A stretch of DNA of 64,000 nucleotides from Nemophila menziesii (lineage: Eukaryota; Streptophyta; Magnoliopsida; Boraginales; Hydrophyllaceae). The stretch is taken from the NCBI GenBank assembly GCA_029959085.1, contig JARWIR010000001.1, positions 63,860,899-63,924,898 on the forward strand, in the 5' to 3' direction. Shown here piece after piece: positions 22,431 to 34,720 of this stretch. Below the pieces are notes generated by a model. It did no database searches, had not been told where the DNA came from, and saw only the letters and a program-made list of their open reading frames with translations. Numbering within the stretch: the first letter of the stretch is position 1; each line of letters opens with the position of its first letter. The translations under genes were made by a program, and so were the position numbers.

Positions 22431-22449
22431 TATATATATATATATATAT
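22431..22449. repeat. TA microsatellite, short allele, unit 1
   Basis: About 9.5 TA units (19 nt). The same locus in unit 2 (60507-60549) has about 21.5 units. Confidence 0.9.
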
Positions 22450-22689
22450 CAACACTTTTTTCCATACCAGTAGAATTAGATCTTAAAATTCCACAATCCC
22501 GTAAGTGTTACTCCCTATCAAAGAGATAACTATCAACCTTTAAATTCTTTATTGTGACCTTATGCGTATTAACTATTTTAAGGTAAATTATATATATAAC
22601 TACCGTTAACATAGCTACATTCATACATACACATAATACTGATTGATACCAAATGAGATATCAAGGCTCAAATAACCACAACTACCAAC

Positions 22690-24169
22690 TATATGTATCT
22701 ATTATCTTATAGGCATTTTCAGCCCTATATAAACCCTCACACGACAACCTTCTACTCAAACCTACTACCACACTCCCAAGATTATTGTGTTCTAGTAATG
22801 GATCAACTATATTCTTTTTTTTGAAATGAGCGTGAATGTAAGTCTCTAGTAGGAACCGAGAATAAGTCGATACAATTTAAAAGAAAATCATTGCTAAGAA
22901 GCAAATCTCCACCATCATTTTTTGGTCTTTTAGCTGGAAAAGACAAACAAAAAAAGTTAAAAGCCTATATACATTGTTTATAAACCATAAACTGTGTGAT
23001 TGTTTTAGGAAAGTATGACTTACCATGAACTCTGGTAATGAGGATAACACAGCAATTATCCCAGACAAACTTACTTAAATAGTCAAGAAATTTGTACAAA
23101 ACCTAATAGAAATCCATAACAATTATTAGATCAATAAAATTTGTAAAAGGTAAAATGATGAGAGTTTACTCACAGCTAAGGGGCCATCTAGTGTTAAATG
23201 GAATAAGTGAAATATATACAACACTAGAGTTTCTAGGCCATAGGTTCAGATTAAACCATGGTGGGCCCCGATTATGCGACTTTCATAGTAGCACCAAGCC
23301 TTCATCATCTTTCCCAATTAGACGATCAACCTGGACAATACATAACATAAAATTTGTGAATCCAAATATATAGAAATTAATTAAATAATATTATGTAACT
23401 AGAAGAAGAGAAGTAATTACCTGCTCAAGGAAGCATAGAGTACATACACCACCTATTTGATTAACTGAAATATCAACTTCAATGGTACTGGACCGTCTAG
23501 GAATACCTGAAAATATTATGCAATTAATTTTTTTAGATCTGAATCAATTTCAAGAATATAAAATTAATATGATATATAATGCAACTCAATCACAAAGATA
23601 GAAGGATTATTCATTATAGTAACCATAAGAGTGAATAGACTATAACTATTAGAATCCTCAAATTTCTTTCAAACCCAAAAATATAATGATTTATCTCCAG
23701 CATGTAAGAGAATCTATAAACTAAGTTAATATGCTCACTTTATATACTCATCGATCCTAATACAATTTTTGTAATATAATTTTTAACTACTTCAAAAAAT
23801 GTATACAAAGTTTCAGAAAGTTTCGGCTATGCACGAGTGCACAAAATTAAAACACCTCGACTCCAATGTACACACGTAATTTACATTGCAATTTATACAA
23901 TTCTATATAAGTCGTTTTTATGGAGTTAAAAAAGCAGAATGCACGTATGATTATTAATTAAATTAAAGATTTAATATTTTCAAAGATGAAAATTAAATCT
24001 TCAACAACAAAAAATTAGATTGGTTACCTCGCATCCCAGTGCCTTTTTCATAAGGTTGTGGAGGAAGCTCACTACCTTAATTCTTTTAGCTTTGGAAGTA
24101 TGTGTGGGCTGCACCTTCCGAATAATTTGCTGGGAAATTGTTTCAGCAAAATTGTGATGAATTATCTTC
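22690..24169 (-). pseudogene. PAP/OAS1-type nucleotidyltransferase pseudogene, unit 1
   Basis: Minus-strand exons with good GT/AG borders: A 24169-24028 (AETISQQIIRKVQP.., ending KKALGCE); B 23506-23421 (VFLDGPVPLK fused to VDISVNQIGGVCTLCFLEQ); C 23330-23174 (VDRLIGKD, then KAWCYYESRIIGAHHGLI and LETLVLYIFHLFH); D 23102-23024 (VLYKFLDYLSKFVWDN); E from 22933 (NDGGDLLLSNDFL, VDPLLEHNNLG). The order and wording match plant proteins with an N-terminal nucleotidyltransferase fold and a PAP/OAS1 substrate-binding domain (At3g51620/At3g61690 group). The catalytic DGDIDLT stretch is missing at a deletion inside exon B, exon C has a frameshift and a TGA after HHGLI, and no start exon was found. Confidence 0.82.
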
Positions 24170-24332
24170 CTGGAGAACACCCATTAAAATTTAAGAAAAA
24201 TGATCTGTTCTAACACTATAAATATCAATATATTATCACAACTGAATTTTGGTCAATTTTGTATATTATGTTAATTTTATTTTGAATACATATAAGAACC
24301 ACTTTAGACTAGGAATAATTTTGACACCAATA

Positions 24333-24386
24333 AGATTCAACCCAAGGATCTCATGGTCTCTACAGAGTAGTCCAACCACTAGACCA
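24333..24386 (-). mobile_element. tRNA-derived SINE-like fragment, unit 2
   Basis: The same box-A/box-B arrangement as at 46-105: box B complement at 24333-24343 and box A complement at 24372-24386. Confidence 0.5.
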
Positions 24387-24409
24387 TCTATTATGTTAAT
24401 TACTACTAT

Positions 24410-26404
24410 TACATATCCTCCCTTCCACATTTTTCATTTACTTTATTTTATCTACAGAGTAAGGTACAAAATAATTTAGCTACCAAATTCCTTATAAGTG
24501 AACAAATCACATTTTTTCCTAAAATCTTCATTCATGAGCACAATAGCCTTATAAATATATATTATTCCATAGAAAAATTAGGCAAGAAGAATTAAATGAA
24601 ACCATAACACATAATTTTACTCACAAAGGAACATATAAAAAAATAAAAACATTATCGATTAAGAAATATTTACTAACGACAATGATTAAAAAATAGAAAT
24701 CTGCAAGAATCTTTACATGAAATGCAATGAGCATCGATCTGTTATGAAATGCGAATAGGAATGGAGCATATAGAGAATTTTCTAAAATATGTAAATATAA
24801 GATAAGGTCATGGAAGAGGAAGAGGAGTAAACAACGGCGTTCAGATAGGAGTAGGGTTTTATAACGTGATTTATACTTACAAATGGAAACGACGTCGTGT
24901 AAATCTTTTTTTAAATTAATCATTTTCATGGTTTGTGTTACGAAACAATTAAAAAGGTAAAAAAATATAATTATGTTTGATTCTAATGGAATATATTATA
25001 TATTTTTTATTTGAACTTTTGTACTTTAAAAGTAACTTGTTATAGAGTTCATTTACTTTTCTCTCTAGTGTCAACCTTAAGAGGATTTTGCCTCATCAAA
25101 CACTCAAAGAGTTAGTTAGTCTGATAAACTTAATAATATCATGCCATCTTGAATGCTTCTCTAATGCAAACTTCCTCAACTAAAGGATTAATTATCCGAG
25201 TGGTTTTGTTTTACTACATACACTACCTAGGTTCATCCTGGTAGGATTTTTATACTTCTTTACAATGTTGTTTTTCACGCTAAACCGCAAATTAAAAACT
25301 TCCAAGACTCTTAACAGTTATGTCACAACCGGATAAAATTGTTAGCAATTAAGTCACAACCTGATAAAAATTTTACAAGGGTCATTCTTAACTTATGATA
25401 TTCCCTCTTCTATAAGGTAGTGAAAGAGTAAAACCTTAAGTGGTTAGATGTATAAATTGACAACCAAATGAATGTGCTCCTTAGTAAGCTAATATTACAA
25501 GATTGATTGTTAACTCTTTGAAAAGTTGATACAAGTTGAAGATTGAAGTTGATATCCTTGTTTAGTATATATGAAGATGATGGCTTAGATATGATGTACT
25601 CCTTAAATCGTTTCGATATTACAAGTAATTGCACCAAGCTTGATTAGATAATGTGAAAGTGATAAAAACAAGCTTGTGAATTCTTTCTTGAAGTTTTAGA
25701 TAGTATGAAGATGAATTGCGGCTTCAAGATATGAGGTATGTGATGCAAAAAAGCCTTTAAATATATTGGATAAAGTTCTAAAGACTCTATAAGAAGGAGC
25801 ACAATATATACAAAAAACGTTACATAAACAAGTGGGTATCCGTTTTTCCCTAACGACTCTTTTTCACGTGGTATCTTTTAGATAATGTATATAAATTTCG
25901 ATGTTCTTGTAACGATGTTGTTGCTGATGAAATGTTATACAGTTAATCTCAAAATCATACTACTATTTTTGGTATGGATGTCGGTCTTAACTTCTTGCAA
26001 GGTACCCAAATCTTACATTAATTTCTTGGACGCCTTCTTGTTCTTCACAGAAAACAGAATGACGTGTTTTTGGCTTAAAACGGGTGCCCATTTTGGATCA
26101 GGATGCAGGTTTGAGAGTGTGTTAAGGTTGTCAATTTTTTTGCTGACACCATCTATGAGAGCTAATTAACTGAAATCCCATTTTTGGATATATGACATCT
26201 ATAAATAAGCTAACGAGAATGATAACTGGCTAGGAACCCTAGGGGTATCCCATAGTGAGTAATGGAAGATAATTTTGGACCCACCAAATGGTATTTAACG
26301 GCTGTTGACACTGAATAAAATCAGGTGGACGACACTTAGAAAAAATATAGCTCTCGTTTTAATGCGTCGTAATAACAAGATATATCATGGTCACCACTTA
26401 GAGA
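24410..26404. other. AT-rich stretch without recognisable genes, unit 2
   Basis: It is collinear with 106-2129 of unit 1 and equally free of recognisable genes. It has a private deletion of about 42 bp at 25259-25264 joined at ttac. Short frames such as 25885-26169 match unit 1 but show no family motif. Confidence 0.6.
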
Positions 26405-27261
26405 TAGTGTTATAGAGCTCAGGCCTAGCCAGAATCCAAATATATTCTTTTAATTTCTTCAAGTATCTCTAAAATAGGTACATCCAACGCATTTGAACCA
26501 TGCCTCCTAATTAGGCTTCCTCGTGTAAGTGCATGACAAAATGGGCCATTATGTCTAAAAAAGCTAGAGAAAACATCATCGCAAGCTTACCACTTTAGAT
26601 TTACAATTCTTGCATACTTAGATTTTTTTACAAAGAGTCATAAATACGTTGAATAACCCAATGATTGGATCGCTGGCCGATATATCTACGATAAGTCTAG
26701 GGATACTAGCCACGAAAATAAAATGCATTATGATGTTACAGTCATGGTATTTCATACCCAATGATCTTTGACAAATCAATTTTAATGTTATCTCTCAAAT
26801 TAGAATCTAATCCATTGGTAAACTTCGATGCTTTCAACCAATCCAGATACATATGTAGCTTATCTAGGGGCATTACATACTTTGTGCATTGTTGAATCAC
26901 TCTACCTAGGTCCTCGAATAACCTAAACTCTTGCCTAATGCCCATATATTTTTTATAATTTTTGGGGTTCACATTATCTTTGTAAATTCCATTTACTCCA
27001 ATCATAGTTCTAAGTAGACTATCACACAAATTCTTTTCACAATGCATAACGTCGATATTATGTTTCAACAAGTTTTTTGAACAATAAGGTAAACGATAGA
27101 AAATACTCTTTTTCTTCTAGTTAAAATCCCTAGTACCTATTTTCTTACTTGCCATTCCAATAAAGTCCTTGTGTTTACCGGGAAACGAAATAGGAAACCA
27201 ATCTAATGCTTTGAATATCGGCATGCGATGTTTCCTACGGGGCTCTATGCTCGGAAATAAT
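26405..27261 (-). pseudogene. CACTA TNP2-like transposase, C-terminal part, unit 2
   Basis: This is the duplicate of 2130-2986. HNIDVMHCEKNLCDSLL is clear within 26742-27071, the DUF4218 blocks follow to about 26405, and the same in-frame stop precedes KKKSIF. The ATAAT target duplication of Copia-1 is its last five bases (27257-27261). The gene continues beyond Copia-1 at 34015. Confidence 0.82.
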
Positions 27262-28313
27262 TGTTGGATTAATACTTATATATTTGTTAATTTAAGTGTA
27301 TAAACTTTAATCCGATCATGTTCTTTTAGTTGAAGCGGAAGAGACATAGATTAATATAGAGGATTAACTAAGACTCTTCTGATTCCCTTTGAGAAGTGGA
27401 AAAGACAACTTTTGTGAAGGTTTTTGTCCCACATAGGAGGTGAGTAAAAAAGTTTATCTACTTAAATAAACTCACCTATGTATTCCTATCACAAGAGCTA
27501 ATCATTATGGAAGCTAAAAGGGAACAAGGAAGCCCCCACACGCGCGCACCACCACCCACCCACCCGCGCGGCCCGGCCCGGCCTGGCACCGGCGACGGCG
27601 ACGGCATGGGGCTTGGGGCGTGGGTCGTGCGTCATGGGTCGTGGGGGAGTTTGGGGAGTCAAAAAATGAAAAATGAAATGGGTTTTCCTATCAGCTCTTA
27701 TAGTGGACGTTGACAATTCAAACTCTAACGTAGAGACAAGTCTCCACCAATCACGCACGCGTTAAAGAACACGAATATTCCAGCAGCTGTTAGAAGGAGA
27801 TAGTCCACACGTGGGAAAATCAAAGTCAAGTCAATGCAGCTGTTACAGAATATAAAAACATGGAGATAAAGAGCCAATCAAAACCGTCAACCCAATCTAG
27901 TCAATTACGGGAGATAATCAAGGGACTTAATGGGGACGTTTCTGGATTGGTTTGACTCCTCACCTCTCCCCTATATAAAGAGCTCTCACTCCTCCCATTC
28001 CAACTACGAAATACACAAAAAAGAAAAAATACTCTGCCTCACCTTCTCTCTAAAAACGATAGTTAGTTACGTTTTCCGTTAGAGATACGGTCCGCCGGAA
28101 TATCTTTTTAACGACCGTCGGTGACTTTATTTTTCTTTTCATTTCCGTGTAAGTGTATTTCATTCTATCTCCGTGTAATTGTTATTCAATTATATTTGTA
28201 ATAGTAATTCAATTTTTCTGTAATAGTTAGTTTACACTAAAATTGTTTTTTAATTCATTTGTTTTTCTTTGGAAGCCATTTCTTTTGTTAAACCGGTGAT
28301 TATTCTAATCACA
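27262..28313 (+). repeat. 5' LTR of Copia-1, unit 2
   Basis: It is almost identical to the unit 1 5' LTR and more different from its own 3' LTR. The TATA box, GC-rich tract and TAATCACA end are conserved. Confidence 0.93.
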
Positions 28314-28358
28314 ATTTAAGAAGATATTCATTTTCTTTTCTCACCGGTTATTGTTGAA

Positions 28359-29063
28359 ATGGCTCTTCCTATTTCGTCTTTTGGTTCTTCGTTGAACGCA
28401 AAGCCACTTCTCGACGTGAACAAGTTAGAACCCCTTAATGGTTCTAAATACAAGCGTTGGGCGCAAAAAATTTTGATTTGCCTTGAACAGTATGAACTCG
28501 ACTTTGCTATAGTCGAGGCTCCTCCACTTTTGGAAATTGGAGCTCATACTGAACAAGAGCTAGTTAGGCATGTTTCCCTCGAATCCAGGTTCAAAAGAAC
28601 TAATACCATGGCTCGGGGCTGGATGATGAACAATTTTACTAATCCCATCTTTGATCTCCGTGCCAAAGAGAAATCGGCAAAAGTCAAATGGGAAACTCTC
28701 GAGAAGAAATATGGGGCTGACGATTTTGGTAAGAAAAAGTACGTAACAGGGAATTGGTACAATTTTAGACTTACGGATCAGAAACCCATGACTGAACAAC
28801 TTCATGTGTACGAGAACCTATGCGCGGAGGTAATCGCCGAAGGCATGAAGATGTGCGAAATTCTTCAAGCCAACATTTTGCTTGAGAAATTTCCCCCATC
28901 TTGGAGTGAATACCGCAACCACCTCAAACACAAAAAGAAAGAAATGACCCTCCAAGAGCTCATCAGCCACATCCAAGTCGAAGAAGCGAATCGACTCAAG
29001 GATAAGTCAATCTCTTTCCCTTCTCATTCCTCGAAAGCTAATCTCGTCGAAGGTCCAAGGTAA
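28359..29063 (+). pseudogene. Copia-1 Gag, frameshifted, unit 2
   Basis: The start and first 230 residues match unit 1. A 5-bp deletion near 29052 (gaaggtccaagg against gaaggttctagccaagg) ends the frame at 29063. The zinc knuckle downstream reads CYCCGKEGHRAFEY: the last cysteine of CX2CX4HX4C has become tyrosine. The protease triad stop follows at 29367-29369. This Gag could not bind RNA normally even if the frame were intact. Confidence 0.88.
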
Positions 29064-30859
29064 CAAAGACAGGTTCAAATTGAGGGGAAGCAACAAGGCT
29101 CCAACAAGTCGAAGTCTGGGGGAAACAAGAACCGCGGCAACTCCAACAAACAAGGTGGAGGATTCGAAACCTCTGGTAAGATTCAAAAACCTAAAGGGGC
29201 CTGTTATTGTTGTGGCAAAGAAGGACACAGAGCTTTCGAATATTCCCTTATGGCTGGCCAGGGTCCCAAAGCTGCCACTAATTTGACTGAGACCGAAGAA
29301 ATAATTGGCGCGGTAATGGTTGAGGTAAAATTGGTCGAGAACAAGAGTGAGTGGATCCTTGACACTTGAGCTTCTCGATATTTTTGCGCAAACAAAGACC
29401 TGTTCAAGAAATTCGAAAAAGCAACTGATGGTGAGTGTGTGTACTTGGGTGATTCTTCCACCGCTACAGTTCTCAGGAAAGGTCAGGTTCCCCTCAAACT
29501 CACCTATGGTAAGATTCTTGAAATGAATGATGTTCTCTTCATCCCCTCTCTCCGTAGGAACTTAGTTTTCGGGGCTCTTCTTAACAGAGTAAGTCTCAAA
29601 CTTGTTTTAGAAGGGGGGGGGGGGGGAAGTCATTATCACCAAAAATGACGAATTCGTGGGGAAAGGGTACCTTAATAATGGCTTGTTTGTTTTAAACACT
29701 ATAACCCTTAATGAGAATGCATCTAATTTGCTTATATTGTTGAGTTTGTTCAAACGTGGCATGGTAGACTAGGCCATTTAAATGTTGCGTCTCTTAAAAG
29801 GCTTAAATGTCTTGGACTAATACCCCTTCACAACGTGGATGACTTTGAAAAATGTCAAATATGTGTAGAACCAAATTTGCGAAAAAACCTTTTAAACCCG
29901 TTACCACGAGACAAACTAAATTGCTTGAATTAGTTCATTCGGACTTAGCTGATTTTAAAAACACCGCTAGTAGAGGAGGAAAACTTTATTACATAACCTT
30001 CGTAGATGACTACTCTAGGTTTACTAAAGTGTATCTTCTTAAAACTAAAGATGAGGCGGAAAATGCATTTTTAAAATATAAAGCCGAAGTTGAAAACCAA
30101 CTAGACTGTAAAATCAAACGACTTAGGTCCGATAGAGAAGACGAGTATAGTTCTAATTCCCTTAAAGAGTTTTGTGAAACAAATGGGATTATCCATGAAC
30201 TTAGTGCCCCTTATACACCCCAACAAAACGACATAGCAGAAAGAAAGAATAGGTCCCTTAAAGAGACTATGAATGCCATGTTAATAAGTTCAGGTTTACC
30301 AAACAACATGTGGGGGGAAGCTGTCTTATCAGCCTTTTATGTACTTAATAGGGTACCACATAAATCCCTAGAAAAGACCTCTTACGAGATGTGGAAGGGT
30401 TTTCCACCAAACCTGAAATTTTTAAAAGTGTGGGGGTGCCTAGCCAAAGTCAAACTACCTGATTTTAAAACTGTCACCGTTGGACCCAAAACCGTTGACT
30501 GAATTTTCATAGAGTATGCTCAGAAAGGTGTGGCATACAGATTCTTGTCCTTAGAAGATAACTCTATTTGTGAATCTAGAGATGCTGAGTTCCTTAAACA
30601 TGTTTTCCCTTTGAAAAATTTAAATACTGTTAGTGCTTCTTTACCTGTTGATAACTTATCTACTAATGATGTTTTTCCTAACCCCTCCACTTCCATGAAG
30701 CCTAGTAGTATTCCCGAGGAAGAACCTAGGAGAAGTAAGAGGCGTAAGATCGAGTCCAACTTCGGCCCCTTCTTTATAACAGTCTTTATGGCCGAATGTT
30801 TTCACATTGATCTATTAAACGAACAGGTAGTCAACTGGCTCCTCATGGAGGAAGACTAA
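29064..30859 (+). pseudogene. Copia-1 protease and integrase, unit 2
   Basis: Same domain order as unit 1. A homopolymer of about 14 G near 29612-29626 replaces the shorter G run of unit 1 and shifts the frame. The integrase core (HSDLADF, then RSDREDEY) has two glycines of RGGEY changed to E and D by G-to-A changes. A private TGA at 30500-30502 cuts the frame; sequence resumes at about 30530 and runs to the shared TAA at 30857-30859. Confidence 0.86.
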
Positions 30860-32423
30860 AAAACATATGACGGTGCTTTAAAATCTATAGATGCTAGTTT
30901 TTGGAAAGAGGCCATTAATAGTGAACTTGAGTCAATTAAAAGTTACCATACATGGGAATTAACCGACTTACCTAGGGGTAGCAAACCTATTAGTAGAAAA
31001 TGGATTTTTAAGAAAAAGTTGAGACCCGATGGCTCAATAGAAAAATTCAAAGCAAGACTTGTTATTAAGGGATTCACCCAAAAGAAAGGTTTAGACTACT
31101 TTGACACTTATTCCCCAGTGACCAAAATTACCATGATAAGAACCCTTATTGCTCTAGCCGTCATTCACGAACTTGTAATACATCAAATGGATGTCAAAAC
31201 CGCGTTCCTGAACAGAGATCTAGATGAAGAGATCTGCATGGCTCAACCTGAAGGGTGTGTGGTCCCTGGTCAAGGGGACAAAGTGTGTAAGTTGAAAAAT
31301 TCCTTGTATGGTTTGAAACAGGCACCGAAAAAATGGTATGAAAAACTAGATAGTACTCTCATTTCAGATGGTTTTATAGCTAACACTTCTGATTCATGTG
31401 TCTACTCCAAGGTAACAAATTCAGAGTATGTTATCATCTACCTCTATGTAGATGACATGCTCATCTTTGGTACTACTATTCATATTATAAATGAGACTAA
31501 ATGCTTCTTGTCTTCCAGATTCGACATGAAAGATATGGGAGAAGCTGATGTAATACTTGGGGTAAAAATCATTAGGAGCAGTAATGGTATTACCCTGAAT
31601 TAGTCTCATTACGTAGAAAGGATGCTGAAGAAGTTCAATTCCTTTGAGGTAACGCCTATAAATACTCCTTATGATTCCAGCATTCATTTATCCAAACATG
31701 TTGGGGATGTTGTATCCCAAAATGAATATGCTAAATCATAGGAAGTGTGATGTTCTTGATGAACTATACTCGACTTGATATTGCCTATGCCGTGAGTAGA
31801 CTTAGTCGCTATACTCATAACCCGAGTAGTGACCACTGGGTTTCACTTCGCCGTCTATTGAAATACTTGAGGTGTACCATCGATCTAGGCTTGCACTATA
31901 ACAAATTTCCTGCAGTCCTTGAGGGATTTTGTGATGCAAACTGGATCTCTGACAATGACGAAGTAAACTCCACCAGTGGTTATGGGTTCTCCTTAGGGGG
32001 AGGTGCTGTATCGTGGAAGTCTTCCAAACAGACTTGTATAGCACGCTCCACCATGGAGTCTGAGTTCATAGCACTAGAGTTAGCTGGGCAAGAAGCTGAG
32101 TGGTTGAGAAGACTCTTATCGAATGTGCCACTTTGGGAAGGAAGTGCCACACCTGTGTGTATCCACTGTGATTCACAAGCAGCCATTGGAGTCGCTCATA
32201 ATAGCGCCTATAATGGGAAGAAGAGACATATTCGTATCAGACATGGGTCAGTAAGACAGTTACTGAGAAATGGTGTGATAGCCTAGGAATATGTACGATT
32301 AGAGAACAACCTAGCTGATCCATTTACCAAAGGCTTAACCAGGAGAGTAGTCCTGGAGACGTCGAGGGGGATGGGATTGAAACCCATTAATGGGGAACAT
32401 GTGAGCAATGATTCAATGTGATT
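30860..32423 (+). pseudogene. Copia-1 reverse transcriptase and RNase H, unit 2
   Basis: All RT blocks are present, including DVKTAFLN, YGLKQAPKKWYEKL and YVDDML, and here DVILGVKI is complete. Private stops: TAG at 31601-31603 (glutamine codon in the block LNQSHY) and TAG at 32284-32286 (GVIA followed by stop, where unit 1 reads [10 protein letters not shown]). The shared 1-nt loss between YAKS and MFLMNYT is also present. The RNase H end ([20 protein letters not shown]) follows in frame after the second stop. Confidence 0.88.
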
Positions 32424-32452
32424 CTCTCCATCCCTATGGCTCAAAACAAAAT

Positions 32453-32715
32453 CGTCTTAAAATTCATAGCCACTCGTGGTGGTACTGTTGAGAAGGACTT
32501 GATGAATAAGACGTACTGAGTGTTTAAACTCATAAAGAATTCATAGCCTAAATTGTGGTCCTTTAGAGAAGGACTTGATGAATTCACGGGTAATCACGAG
32601 ACCCAAACTTCATAATAGAATGTTAAAAGGAGAGGTCCTTAAACAATCTTTAAATGAAGAAATCAAAAGTTCATAGCCCATAAAGGGTTGTCCTTAGATA
32701 AGGACTTAATGAACT
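32453..32715 (+). other. Three-hairpin array in the Copia-1 3' UTR, unit 2
   Basis: Same three modules as 8174-8436. All outer and inner stems remain fully paired. Base differences from unit 1 in this stretch fall largely in loops or linkers (for example ccacttgtgg against ccactcgtgg). Confidence 0.7.
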
Positions 32716-32953
32716 GAAAGGTGATGTTCGAGGGAACTATAGCTTTCAATAGGGTAGAGTATGTGCTGTGGGGTCTCGATCGAAAACCATTAAAGTTCAA
32801 GAGTAAGTTCACTTAAACGGAATTCGGTGGTTGCCTCACTTCACTACGTGTCAATTAAAATCGAAAGATATTGCCACTTAAGTACAATTCACCCAAAACT
32901 GATAGGTATAGAAACCTGATCACTGTCTCTCCAAAAGACCCTGAGTGGGGGAT

Positions 32954-34009
32954 TGTTGGATTAATGCTTATATATTTGTTAATTTAAGTGTATAAACGTT
33001 AATCCGGTCATGTTCTTTTAGGAGAAGCGGAAGAGACATAGATTAATATAAAGGATTAACTGAAACTCTTCCCATTCCCTTTGAGAAGTGGAAAAGACAA
33101 CTTTTGTGAAGGTTTTTGTCCCACACAGGAGGTGAGTAAAAAAGTTTATCTACTTAAATAAACTCACCTATGTATTCCTATCAAAAGAGCTAGTCACTAT
33201 GGAAGCTAAAAGGGAACAAGGAAACCCCCACACGAGCGCACCACCACCCCCCACCCGCCCGGCCCGGCCCGGCACCGGCACCGGCGATGACGGCGGCGAC
33301 GGCGATGGAGTGGGGCATGGGTCGTGGGTCGTGGGGGAGTTGGGAAGTTGCGGAGTTTGGGGAGTCAAAAAATGAAATGAGTTTTCCTATCATCTCTTAT
33401 AGTGGACGTTGACAATTCAAACTCTAACGTAGAGACAAGTCTCCACCGATCACGCATGCGGTAAAGAAAATATTCCAGCAGTTGTTACAAGGAGACATTC
33501 AACACGTGGGAAAATCAAAGTCAAGTCAATGCAGCTGTTACAGAATATAAAAACGTGGAGATAAAGATCCAATCAAAACCGTCAACCCAATCAAGTCAAT
33601 TACGGGAGGTAATCAAGGGACTTAATGAGGACGTTTCTGAAATTGTTTGACTCCTCACCTCTCCCCTATATAAAGAGCTCTCACTCCTCCCATTCCAACT
33701 ACGAAATAGACAAGAAAGAAAAAATAATCTGCCTCACCTTCTCTCTAAAAATTATAGTTAGTTACATTTTCCGTTAGAGATACCGGTCCGCTGGAATATC
33801 TTTTTAACGACCGTCGGTGACTTTGTTTTTCTTTTCATTTCTGTGTAAGTGTATTTCATTCCATTTCCGTGTAAATGTTACTCAATTATTCTCATAATCG
33901 TAATTCAATTTTTCTGTAATAGTTAGTTTACACTAAAATTGTTTTTTACTTCATTTGTTTTTCTTTGGAAACCATTTCTTTTGTTAAACCGGTGATTATT
34001 CTAATCACA
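32954..34009 (+). repeat. 3' LTR of Copia-1, unit 2
   Basis: It starts TGTTGGATTAATGC, ends TAATCACA, and is followed by ATAAT at 34010-34014. It is preceded by the purine tract gagtgggggat. Confidence 0.93.
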
Positions 34010-34014
34010 ATAAT

Positions 34015-34700
34015 GTACAAGGATAAGTCTCCTCTAAATTGACATTGAATATATAAATACTGTATGTGACCAAAATACACACAGCTTTACTCACTCGCAA
34101 GGATGGTATAGAGTCCATGTATTCGGGTAAAGCTTTGTGACCTTGACCTGACCATCCCAAAGTGCATGACCTAGGTAGGTAATCATTAATCTTAAATACA
34201 CAAAACATTCATACGGAATTTTACTTAGTAAAAAAATCATAAATATGGATCCCCATAGCTCGCAACATTTCCAACTCATCGATAATAGGATGGAGAAAGA
34301 CATCCATATCTTTACCCGGTATACGCGAACTGGAAGTCATCAAAGTAAGAATAAACGTGGATTCTTATCATGCATAACCACATCGATAAATTGTAAATTG
34401 TTAGTTTAACTGGCCACATGTTATACGGTTTGTTATGAATGGAGAAAGGAAAATACTCATCGATAACCAAACCCAATCGTACATTACGCGGTTCACTAGC
34501 AAACTCAAGTTACCACTTGTCAAAAATTTTCCAACTAGTACCATCAATTGGATGACGTACAACATCTTTGTGTGTACTCTTTTGGGTGTGGCGCCAAATA
34601 ATGTATTTTGTGATGTGTCTCGATGCGGACATTTAATCTTGGAGCAATGGGAAAATTATGCAGTTTTTTATGTGGAACATTCTTCATCTTCATTGGACCC
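34015..34700 (-). pseudogene. CACTA TNP2-like transposase, N-terminal part, unit 2
   Basis: Duplicate of 9735-10420: the HP.DG..WKNFD, PRNVRLGL and GWSGQGHKALP blocks are present in the same broken frames, ending at the Copia-1 insertion site. Confidence 0.83.
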
Positions 34701-34720
34701 ACCTAGATTCACCATGCACT

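Larger units (their letters stand above)
1..24287. repeat. Tandem segmental duplication, unit 1
   Basis: Base 1 aligns with 24288 and with 62431, and the match then runs collinearly through almost the whole unit. The start at base 1 is only the window edge, not a biological boundary. Compared with unit 2 this unit lacks about 2.1 kb (scar at 12740-12752), 6143 bp (junction at 20421-20423) and the young LINE (junction at 22004/22005). It also lacks about 36 bp near base 196 that units 2 and 3 both keep. Between the large gaps, identity is high by eye, with scattered substitutions and small indels. Confidence 0.95.
27262..34009 (+). mobile_element. Copia-1: full-length Ty1/copia retrotransposon, unit 2
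   Basis: This is the second copy of the same insertion, produced by the segmental duplication and not by a new transposition: target duplication ATAAT (27257-27261 and 34010-34014), the same CACTA break point, and the same protease stop (29367-29369). It has additional private damage: a 5-bp deletion in gag, a longer G run in protease and extra stops in RT and RNase H. Confidence 0.95.
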
